Assembly (NCBI GenBank): GCA_003640385.1
Contig: RCAB01000069.1
Span: forward strand, 62,001-126,000
Source: Setaria digitata
Taxonomy: Eukaryota; Nematoda; Chromadorea; Rhabditida; Setariidae
Direction of reading: 5' to 3'
Length of the DNA stretch: 64,000 nt
The position numbers were made by a program, and so were the translations under genes. Positions 34,651-45,604 of this stretch are shown here, in pieces. Each line of letters opens with the position of its first letter. Position 1 is the stretch's first letter. The notes beneath the pieces are model-generated. The model did not search any database. It worked only from the letters and a program-made list of their open reading frames with translations, and had not been told where the DNA came from.

Positions 34651-34787
34651 GCTGTACGTAAAAATTTCGGATCTAAAGCAGAACAGCCTTCAGGTGCAAC
34701 AAGCAACAACCAGTGGCACAACAACTTCTAGCCAGAGGATCAGTCGGTAGAAGAAGCTTGAAGGAAGAGCGGAAGTAACAAACAAGT

Positions 34788-37700
34788 ATGGCCGATGAAG
34801 AGGACATCGTAGACGAAGCCGAGGAATCTCGGGAAGATGAGGATGAGGATGAGGATGATGAAGAAAATGCACCGGTTAGTTTATGGTTGATTCGTCATTC
34901 TTCGGCAGTCCAACTTTCTTGACGAAACTACCAAGTGACAAATTTGTCACTTTGAAGAAACTATATGTTCTTCTACCTTGTTGCATTCTGCGCTATAATG
35001 GCAACCATTCCAATCTAACTGTTTGAAAATAATAGGGAATAAATAATGAGAAAAAGCTAAAAGAAAAAGAAAAAATTTACACAATGTCTCTTAAAGATCC
35101 AAAATTTGTCAGTGTTTTGTAAATTGTTTGACAATACTTCGCTTTTTCAAACAGTAGCAACTTGCTTGCGGGAATTATTTCTCATACTTTCTTTACTGCA
35201 AAATAATAAATGCACCTCTCACAAGTTTTAAGTTTCATTCTTCAGATCTGTTTTTAGCATTTTTAATAATGTGATGTCGTCTGAAGTTGAATAAAAGTGC
35301 TCTAGGTTCACTGAGTGGAAAAAAACTTCACAGAATTTTGTGAATTTTATAGCATATCAGTCAGTTAATTAATTAATTATTTGGATTAGTTCTATTCGTG
35401 ATTTGTTTGGCGTTCAGATAAAAAAAAAAAGTTATTTCTAGGAAGGAATTCAAAGCCAAATAAAAAATGACTTACAATGTCTCATTTTTATGCATCATTT
35501 TGTTCCAGGAAGAAGATAACGAAGAGAGTAAGCAATCATATGAAGAAGAAGATAAGAAACCTTCTCCACCGCCAGAGGAGGTGAAGAAGCCACCACCACC
35601 AATCGGTATCAAAAGTCCAACACCTGGACGTCAGTATGGTGTACCTGAGGTACCAAAGTCCCTTCAACGACGTGCAGCGCAGTATTCAGGTGGTAAACCA
35701 TCAAAGCATGACAAAGAGAAGCTAATGCGCTCCGAAGGCATCATCCCGATCCAGGCTGGATCCAACAAATACGCATCACAACGAGGAATGACTGGTAAGT
35801 GAGCAATAACATGACCAAAAATTTCAAAAACCGATTGAAAATCCTGAATTTGAAAAAAGATATGTTTAATAACTGTAGTTTCGAACGCCTGGTGCAACCT
35901 AGACGGTACTTAAATTAAAGTACAATAAGAAAAAATAGTAAAATGGCAGATTAATTTATTAATTTTGCTGCTGTTTTAATTTATTAGAAAAATGAAATAG
36001 CAAACATTTTCGGACTTTTTCATTTTGACTATTGTGATAAATGAGTTTCTAATTAAGTTTACTCTCTTAAAAAAAGGTAAACACTGAAATAAAATTCAGG
36101 CATTTATCAAATGAGTTGTCCGAGAAGAAAACCTTTTTAGGCATCCTGAAAAAGTATTACGTAGCATCTTTCATCTGAATTTGGCTGCATAGAAATTCCC
36201 AGAGTTTTGCATCTTCACTTGGCTCTGTTCGAAAAAAGTGATAAACAGATTAATATAATAAAAATCATTATCGATCTAACCTCAACAAGCAGTTTAATCG
36301 TATTAGTAGAAGTGAATCGAGATGATGCATGACATCAGCTTGTAATTTAAACCCTTGTCATATAAATATTTTAACGACTTGCTTTTGTTAATGAAAACAT
36401 TTACATCATTCAAGAAAACTCCAAATTAATGTTGAGAAAAATAACTTAAATGAAAATGTTTGGGATGGCAAGAGCAACAGTTGCTTCTCAGTAATGCAAA
36501 AGAATCTTTTACTCCTCCTTGAAGACTTGAGTAGCAAGAAAATTTTTATTTATTTCAACTGCACCTCTTCGAATACACTTCCTCCATCAACATTTTCATT
36601 CCTCACATAATGGCTTTTCAAGTACATGAGGTTAGTTATTTTATATCACAGAAGTTACTGTTTATTCAAAATATCCTGCGACATTCACATTAACCCTAAA
36701 ACCTTCGGAACTAGTTTAGGCATGTTGAAAACATTAATATAGGAAGTAGTTTAAATCAGGTTCAGGTATGAAGTGTTCGGTAGTTAAGTGATTTCAGACA
36801 TAAAATCAAAATATCCATACTATATGAAGTGTTGGCTTAGGTTAGCAATTAGAAGGTTTAAGAAGTGATCACAAATTTTGTAAGAGATTAAATATTGTGG
36901 CAAAAGATTTGAGATATCAAAATATTGGTAGCATTTTGTAAACAATTAATAATTCACCACATTTATACCAAACTAGCGGAATATTTTTATAGTAGTAAGA
37001 CAGAAGTAAATTAAATTGAAGAGATAATGAAGAAGAAGTGATGATAATATTTTTGAAAAAGTGAAATCAATAGTGCGTAGTTCAAGTTTTTTTGCAGTAA
37101 ACTTTAGGGAACAATCTCTAAAACAGTTTTCACTTCAATTCCTATCGTCTACTTTTTCAAACTTATTTCACTCTGCTAAATATTACGGACTTGTGTCAAA
37201 TATTATAGAAGTTAAATATTGTGGAATCTAAGAGGATGAGAGAACCTAGCTCACACTAATAGAATACTATGAACATTTGTTATTTGTGTTTCAATCCTTT
37301 ATCTATTTGTTTAGTTATATAATAATGAGAGAGCATTATTGTGCGCACAATAAATGCTGTCTCATCTTTGTATCAGTTCACAACATTTAAAGACATTGCT
37401 CCATGCATTTAAAATAGTTTTGTTTTCAGTGAATTTCTTCCTGTAGAAATTCAACTTTTAAAGTTAGTGTGGTAATGGAGACCTTGGACAATTCGAAATA
37501 AGATGATACAAGGAGATTCGAGAGAAAAATGAGGTAGACTTTATTAAATCAAATAAAAATTTCAGGTTTCGGTGTTCCTCGCGATGTGATTGATAAAGTT
37601 AAGGCAGACAACTTGCAAGAAATCACAGATGCTGAAAAAATAAAGAGTCTAAAGCAGTCAACTTGGCTGCAATCTGGCACCAACAAATTTGCATCACAAA

Positions 37701-39577
37701 AAGGATTAACTGGTATAATTTCTACCATTCTTGAATCTAGACTATACCGGTTTATTAGTTCTTTTTAAAATTTTCTTTTTTTACTACTTATTTTGTATCA
37801 AAAACTCTATTTCAAGTGATAAATTGAGATCTAAATGCCACAGAGCTTCCGTGGTGAAAGATGAAAGGAAACTTTATAGGATTTGGTTCACCTCGCGATG
37901 TGAATTACAAAACAAAAGGTACTGGAGGTGCAAGTGAGGTACCAGAAGAAAAAGCACGAGCAACCGATGGCATTGTACCTCTGCAATCTGGTACAAATAA
38001 ATTAGCTTCGCAAGCCGGTATGACTGGTATGGGTATGCCGAGAATCGTCGATGGTATGTTTCCTGGACGAAACAGTTGCTTGTAATTTTTGTCTTTCTTG
38101 CTTGACTACATCCATCTTGGGTTTCCTGGCATTTTTGCATCGAGAAACTCTCAGAAGAAAATTCGTGTCCTACTGGCAAGTCTCAAGTTGTGCTAGTTGT
38201 TCTAGATACATACATTCTTTCTGAGTTTGAAAATAATCCAGATGAAAGCTGCAAATTTCAGTGAGGAAGACAGATGAACAGGATCGGAACAGTCAAGGAT
38301 TCATTCATCTGCAAATGGGTACTAATCGTTTCGCTAACCAATCCGGCATGACCGGTTTCGGTATGCCTCGTCATAACATCACTAAATATAAAGATGAAGT
38401 AAGAGGTGAAATGCCTAATGATGAATCGGCCATATCGAGGCAAACTACTGGGTGGAAGGAAGGTGAGTATTCTTCTCGCCTCATTCTTGTTCCATTCTTT
38501 TTCGAAATTCGGTTGATCATTAAACTGTCCAGTCTCACTCCTAATCCTCTTCTCGCACAAGAAGAGTGGTTAAAAAGCACATGGTTAAAACACCTATTGA
38601 TAAGGTCAGTATTGCAGTACATACCAAATTAATTGGATATAATCTGTTAATAGAATGGATCATAGAAATGGGTTTTTCATATCATGGTATTGTTACCTAC
38701 CATACAGTCTCGATTTGCTTTAATTTTACCTCCCAACATATTTTTCAGGTGCATCGCAGGCGGGAATGTCGGGTTTTGGTGCATTTCGAAATAATACTGT
38801 GGCAAATATGCAGGCGCAAGAGCAGCGGTCACAGGGTATGATACCGTATCAGATGGGTGTCAACTTCCTTGACTCTCAAGCTGGTAAAACAGGTTTTGGC
38901 ATGCCAAGACAGGTATGAATCATTTAGAACAAATCGGATTATACTAACTTAGGTAGAGATTCCCCTATGCAGTGCATCAATTAGTAAATGTTCATACCTG
39001 GTCTGTGCAGTACTTGTGCACTCACGGGTCTCTGTGATATGCGTAAACTCATGGGTGTCTATGATGCATGCTGCATGCTTAGACTTACAACACGTATACT
39101 TTTGATACATTGCACAGCGGAAATTATATAAATATGTTTGCTCTCATTCATCAGCTGAGAATCGTATGACGACATATGTGATCAACAAAATGGCCAAATT
39201 TGCTTTGACGCTGAATTTAAAATCTAAATCTTGAATCTAAAGGTCTAATTACCTGGTTCATAGACTATGATGGATGTTGCCTGGTTTATCTTACTGATGG
39301 ATTTGCTTTAGGTTTATACACCTTTCGTGGATGATTCACATGAAGAACTACCATTAGATATGGCTCGACGACCAGAAGTACCATTTTGGTCAGGACAAGA
39401 GACAGAATTTGCTAACCAGGTATTGATATATGCTTAGTTTATTTAAATTCTAATTTTTAAATTTCCAAATTACTTTTTTTCTTATCAGTGAAATAAGTCC
39501 ACATATTATAGACGGGAATGTCTGCCTTCGGTACTCCTCGTGATGTACGCGGTGAATACGTACGACGTTTGTGGTGA
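34788..39577 (+). CDS. unc-87: UNC-87 calponin-like actin-bundling protein, 8 exons
   Basis: UNC-87 binds and bundles actin in nematode body-wall muscle through calponin-like (CLIK) repeats. Exons: 34788-34874, 35509-35794, 37566-37712, 37880-38053, 38262-38462, 38749-38912, 39312-39419, 39512-39577; phases close; 1233 nt, 410 aa. The N-terminus is acidic (SREDEDEDEDDEENAP), followed by a Pro/Lys/Glu linker (PPPEEVKKPPPPIG). Seven repeat units follow: IPIQAGSNKYASQRGMTG, LQSGTNKFASQKGLTG, VPLQSGTNKLASQAGMTG, LQMGTNRFANQSGMTGFG, ASQAGMSGFGAFRN (partial), YQMGVNFLDSQAGKTGFG, and GQETEFANQTGMSAFGTPRD. Exon junctions fall repeatedly at MT-G|FG, so repeats spread with a common intron phase 1. A TAATAAAG polyadenylation-type signal lies near 39771. 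Confidence 0.93.
38577..38696. repeat. 120-bp duplicated segment, copy in unc-87 intron 5
   Basis: Base-for-base identical to 46614-46733, in the same orientation, about 8 kb away. The other copy spans an exon-intron boundary of the first TMBIM/Lifeguard gene (minus strand), so here the fragment lies antisense to unc-87. It creates a spurious open frame in the intron (HMVKTPIDKVSIAVHTKL). Confidence 0.95.
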
Positions 39578-41451
39578 GATTCGACATACCAGATGTTTTT
39601 CACTCAGTAGCTGCCTGTAAAGGATGATTCGAATAGACGAATCATTTTTTGGTTCGAGCTACAGAAGCTCCACTACAGTACCTTTACTCCTTTCAGAAGA
39701 ATAAGTTGTGACTTTCCAACGCAGTCTTGCCTTCTTCCGCTGTAGTTTTTTCTCTTTTGCAATAACTATTTAATAAAGTATTGTCTTTAATTTTTTTTAA
39801 TCTCGTAATAATTCTTAGCATATGTTTTGACAAATTTCCAGATAAACTTGATTTTCGAAAAATTTTGAATTTTAATTTACTGCCGCCCAGTGTCCTGACT
39901 GTGTTTAATATTTTGCTTTTAAAACTTCGTCTAGCTTTTGGAAGATCTTAATTACATTTGATTTAATTCCTTTAAGTTTATCAGATTTTTGAACAGTCAT
40001 TACCAATTATTTCAAGGACTAAATCAACCAAGATTGAATTTAAATTCTCGTCTAAAATTAAATAATAACTACCATAACTGAGAAGCAAACACCTCACACT
40101 GATTGTTTTGGTAGCTCGAAAATTTGCATTTCACTTAAGGAAGTTCTTACTTGCTGATAGATTTACCTTTAACAAAAAAGTGATAAGATTTAGCTAGTTA
40201 CATCCTCGTCTGTGAAATCAAACCGAAAAAAATAGTTATTCAGAATTTATTTCCTTTTGTTTTGAGATCTGCCATTTAAAAATTTTGCTATATTTTGATG
40301 ATGAACAACTAATTATTGCATAAAAATTATTTATCATAAAACATGCCTGACTTCAGTGTTTTATGAAAAAATTTAATAAATATTTTTAGCTTCGTAATGA
40401 CAAAGGATATTCCAAATAAACAAAGAAAAACAGTATTTTCCAGAGGACATGAATCTCAGACAGAAAATTTGCATAATCATATTCGGCATCAATCCCTGAA
40501 CAACGGCTAATCTTTTAATACAGTATGAGAATTAGCTGAGCGATATTGCAGTTTTTAAGGATAAAAAAATATAAAATAAAAACCTGAAGAGAAAATAGAT
40601 AACAATTTAAGGGCATAAAGTTAGGTAGGATTTCGACATTCGGTCGCCAAATATTCATTCACAAGGCTCATTAACCATCACCTAAATAAGCATTTATAAA
40701 ATACCTCATATTTGACGATGTAATCCAACATCATTTGATTACTATTCTGTACTGATAGTTCAATGAATGGAAGGAATGGTTTCAAACGATTGAATTTCTA
40801 TCCGTGTGACGGGAAAAGGGAACTATTTTTCCACTTGAAGTTCCGAGGATTTCATAAAATAAGCACATAGTCTCTAGATACCACCTATATTATCAATAAA
40901 ATCCTTACCTTTTATGACGCAAAATATTTTCTGAATTGTCGAAAATAAATTTAAAGTCAATTTTTTTTTATAAATTACTTTTAAATTTAAAAGCTTCTTT
41001 AAATTATTACTGAAACAAATTTAACTATGCATTTTAACAAATGCATATTTGGTAAATGCATCTAAAATTAAATAAAAAAATAATTTGTGCTTAATAACTA
41101 CCTTAAGAAACGTCAAACTTAAGCTTCAAACTTGAGCAAGAAATCAGTTTGCTTCAGCTCATTTCCCAATCATTAAAACTTTTTAAAATAGAGTTTGACA
41201 AAAAAAAATCGAAATGACAATTTTCACATTAACATTAATGGCGACTGAAGAGCCCATGAATATTTTATTTGGTATGGCAGTCTTCTAAAAGAATTATTCA
41301 CATATTAGAATAAGGAGCTGATTTCACATTATTTCTTTAGTAGTTGATTGCTTTTAATTCAGAAGTTCAGTTTCAGAATCTGAAATTACTTTCTGATCAC
41401 AGAAAAACCAGTTAGTTCATTGTATTGAAGCTGTGTGCTACCTGGTTGCTA
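39578..41451. other. Intergenic between unc-87 and BBS8
   Basis: Strongly AT-rich. I found no exon, RNA gene or repeat family beyond the unc-87 3' UTR. Confidence 0.5.
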
Positions 41452-44400
41452 ATGGAAACCATCCCAAAAAGAATGGATGTGATGAGAAGTGAAAAGTATT
41501 CAAATGTGAATGTGAATAGTATGGAAGTCGATCCTCTTCTTAAAGCTTTGATTCTTTTCAAACACAACGATATTGGGAATGCAATCAAAATTTGCACTGA
41601 AATACTAGAGAAGAATCCTTATGATCAGGTATAGAGCATTATTTTTAACTAAACTTATCACTACTTCTATGCTTTGTGTCATATCATTTCTCGACTTCAA
41701 CAAACTTTATTTGAAAGTAAAATGATGTGTTAAGAAAGAACAGCTTAAGCTTTCTAGGTTGCTTGGAGCCTGAAATTGAGCTGTCTGGCAGAAGAATTCT
41801 ATGTTGATGAATTAGAAAACGATGAACGTGGTGTTGCAGAAACATTTCTCGATGACACTATACTGGCTTCAAGAGCACGACCTGGCACTTCGTTGTCTAG
41901 GCCAATTACTTCAGATGAAACAACTCGTCAAGCTATCAGGTTCTTTACTTTCCGATTTCTCCCCAGATTACAAGTTTGAAAAATGTCAATCACAAATAGA
42001 ATAAACTGAAAGCAACGCCATTAATTGAAAGGATATATTCTTATTTAATTCCTATTTAATCAAGAATTTCAACTAGACATCTGGCAAAACATTTCTGGAA
42101 TAAATTGAAACTTTTATAGACCAACTTCAAGTGCTGGGAGACCTATAAGCGGTATCTTACGACCTGAAACTCATACTCGGCCAGGTACTTTAGAACAAAC
42201 TTTGCGTACATCAAGAACTTCTAGAGCTACCCGTGCCACTTCATCTAGTTCTGCCAGATTTATCCGTCTCGGCACGGTAAATCATTATTTCTGTTAGAAT
42301 TTTTAAACTTAACTTACCAGTCAATTCTTAACTTCGATTAATGAAATGACTGATTGAAATAATTATTCTAGATCACCAAATAAGATGATTTTAAAAGTAA
42401 ATGATTAAAAAAGCAGAACAAGTTCTGAGCATCTCAGCTGTTTACTTCATTTATTTAAAGTGTAAATCATGTTGTTATCAGCGCTATCAATAACTTTGAT
42501 CCAGCAACAAATTTCAATGATTTCTGAATGATATAAATGAGTAAATTAACATCAACTTCAACTTTATAATTTTATCGATAATTTGCCATATGCTTTTGAT
42601 AGGCATCAATGATATCTGAACCTGACGGTCCATTTGTGAATCTATCCAGACTTAATGTTGATAAATATGCAGCCGATCCACAAGTTAATCGAAATCTTTT
42701 TGAATATATCTTTTATCATGAAGGTGACATGAAAGTGGCTCACCAGGTGAGTTATGCTTCAATCCTTTTTGCCAATAATATATTTTTTACAAATTATACT
42801 TTTATAGATCGCAATTACTGCAGCGAAAAATGCTAATTACACGGATTGGTATTGGAAAAATCAAGTTGGAAAGTGTTGCTATCGTCTGGGAATGTTTAAT
42901 GATGCACTGAAACAGTTCCAATCTTCTCTGAATAATCAAAAAATGGCAGAAACATATGCATACTTGGCTAAAGTTCTATTAATTCTTCAAATTATTTTAA
43001 AATTTCATATTCTCTTTTCCTTACCTATGTGTGGCTAGTCAGACTCGTCATAGAGAATTGTCTATTTCATCGGGACTTTCGTTTTATCCAGTTCAAAAAA
43101 TGAAAAGAAAGAAAACCTTCGTCGAGTTTTTCCCAATAAATCTGCAAGTTCAGACATACTGTCGAGTTGATCAACCGCTGATGGCCATTGCTCAGTATAA
43201 TTCTGGTTTGCAAATATTCCGCAACGATATAACTCTTCTGATCGGTCTAGCACGAGTTCAAGAGGCAAAAATTTTTGAAAAAACTCATTAGATGTGAAAT
43301 GAATTTTCTGTTTTCTCAATGACTAAATATTTCATCATTACTGGAAATAAGACTGGGGTGACTTGGCATTTGAATTGGAAAAATTTATGTCTTTTACCAA
43401 GAAATCTTAACTGGAAGATTCATAGTTCCAGTCAGGACATGCTACCAGAGAGAATTCATGAATCTACTAGTTTAAATTAATATATGATTTGACTTTACTG
43501 AAACCACACATACTAAATCTTGATAGTAGTCATCACTTGCAACTCGAAAAAATAAGAAAATACACTGGAATTCTATTTTCAGCAACTTGGTAACATTGAA
43601 AATAGTATAGAAGCTTACAAGTTAGTGCTGGAGCAAGATCCAACCAATATTGAAGCTATTGCATGCATTGCAAACAATTATTTTTACGATGATCAACCGG
43701 AAATCGCTCTTCGCTATTACAGGTTAACCAATTTTATTTAAACTGATTCATGAAAGCATATAAACTAAAGATGATAGCCGGTGATGTCGGAATGAGTATG
43801 CGATTAATCAGCAAAGTGACTGATTAGAAGTGGAAGTGGTTCTCATTAGAATCACTTAATTAGTACTCATTTTCATGCTTTCTTCAAAAAGGGCATCAAT
43901 GTGCTGCGAGGCTATTAATAATCCATTACTTACTGTTCGGAATGGAAGTATCACAGAGCAAAAGTTTCGAATTATTAGACGGATCTTGCAAATGGGCGTC
44001 AGCAGTGCAGAGCTCTTCATGAATCTCGGTTTGTGCTGTTTCTTCTGCCAGCAGTTCGATCTCGCGATATCGTGCATCGAGCGCGCTCAAGCTTCAGCAA
44101 GTGATGAGGTTGTCGCCGATGTGTGGTATAACACTGGCAATATTTTGCTTGTAAGTTAAACCGTAATTAAACAATTAACCAATGAGCAAATACTGGTGGC
44201 TAATAGCCGAAAGTTTTGAAAATTTCGAAACTTATTATGTGTGAGACAAAGTTTCAGTCGTCTGGTGATGTTAAGATGGCATCTCGATGTTTCCGGCTGG
44301 CAATGGCAGCGGATCCGAATCATGCAGAAAGCGTTTGTAATTTCGGAATATTACAAATGCGGGATGGAAAAATAGAGCAGAGTCGATCGTTGTTCCGTTC

Positions 44401-44753
44401 CGCAATTGAAAAAGGACCGCACTTGTTCGAACCATACTATAATCTTGCTCTGCTTGCTTATCAAGTGAGTATTGTTGTAACAATTTGCATTAATAACATT
44501 TACAGGGAGCCTGAATACTTGTCAATTCCAAATGAACCACAATTAAATTACTCCATTTCCAAAACTATTTCATCCATTTCAAAGATAAAACAGACTTAAT
44601 AGCCTCGTTAGACTACTGATGCATTATTTATTTCAAATTGGACAATTTGATGAGAGCCGAAAAATGGTGCTGAAAGCGTTGGAACTTTTTCCCGAACATG
44701 TTCATTCGAAAACAATTCTTGGACATATCGAACAAATGCTCCATACGCTGTGA
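41452..44753 (+). CDS. bbs-8: Bardet-Biedl syndrome 8 / TTC8 TPR protein (BBSome subunit), 10 exons
   Basis: TTC8 is a TPR subunit of the BBSome, which moves membrane cargo in cilia; in nematodes it acts in ciliated sensory neurons (family knowledge). Exons: 41452-41628, 41758-41939, 42120-42276, 42603-42746, 42808-42972, 43154-43264, 43583-43722, 43979-44150, 44258-44464, 44655-44753; 1554 nt, 517 aa. Strong matches: EILEKNPYDQ, RPGTSLSRPITS, SSARFIRLGTASM, DGPFVNLSRLNVDKYA, VGKCCYRLGMFNDALKQF, EAIACIANNYFYDDQPEIAL, RILQMGVSSAELFMNLGLCC, ADVWYNTGN, FPEHVHSK. Two splice oddities: exon 6 ends at a GC donor (43265), and the last exon lacks an AG where homology predicts it to start. Two nearer in-frame ATGs (MDVMRSE) are alternative starts. 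Confidence 0.92.
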
Positions 44754-45604
44754 AATTTGGATCCACTCATTTTAAAAAAGATTGAAAAAGCTTTCCTTCC
44801 TTCCAGTCTCCCATAAAGTTTTGTCTGATTTAATTAATTAGATCATTACCACTGAACATCAAAATCAGTACTTCACTGAGATTTTTATAGTTTAAACCTT
44901 TTTTTCATCAACAAGCCTGTCATTTAAGTGATGACATGATCGCTGCATGAAACATTAGATTGTAAGATATTTACAAAATACCGATTTAATTTATTAGCAG
45001 TTTTTACAAGAAACCATGATTCTAGTAAGTAAAACTATCATTACTACAAAATAGAGCTAGGATTAAAGTAAAACTGTGTGAGGTTAACACGTAAGAGAAA
45101 GAGAATAAGTGCATGAACAAGAAAAAAAATTATAGAAGAGGGAGAAAAGACTATTTGAAAACGAACACCGGAGCTAATTACTTGGCTGAAGAAATGAGAG
45201 AATGCCAAGATTAATTAACAGGTACAGAAAAAATCAAACGGAACCTTATATTAATTAGAAGCGATAATATATAATGAAATTCTAAGGCATCAAAATATTT
45301 TTAAAAATTTCAAAAGGTCTGTCCTATCGTATTAACTATCGATTGATCATAATAAGTGAAATTGATCTTTTTCTGTCTTCATTCCATGTATAGTAATTCC
45401 TTTTTCAACCCAATTTTTTTTTTTAAGAGAAAGTTCAGTTAATTATGTCGAAATTCAGAATGTATAATCTTCTTGTAAAAAATTCTAATAATGTTAACAG
45501 TTATCGATTGAAAGTGTTAACTGTTTACCATTACTTCGTTAAAAACTGTGCTTAGAAATTGTCCTCATGAAGTCAGAAGACTCTTTTAGTTTGCTGTCCA
45601 AAAA
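44754..45604. other. Intergenic, convergent 3' ends
   Basis: Between the 3' ends of BBS8 (+) and the first TMBIM gene (-). AT-rich, no gene seen. Confidence 0.5.

Larger units (their letters stand above)
31022..34787. other. 3.8-kb intergenic/upstream region of unc-87
   Basis: No convincing exon. Frames at 31027-31338 (+) and overlapping frames on both strands at 32827-33086 lack motifs and splice context. The distal part (about 34300-34787) probably holds the unc-87 promoter and 5' UTR. Microsatellites lie at 31990-32012 (TG/TTTG) and 34634-34650 (CA). Confidence 0.45.

Noticed and set aside
38566..38841. Plus-strand frame HMVKTPIDKV... shared with 46612-46857
   Set aside because: Not a gene: it is the antisense of the TMBIM exon/intron segment carried in the 120-bp duplication.
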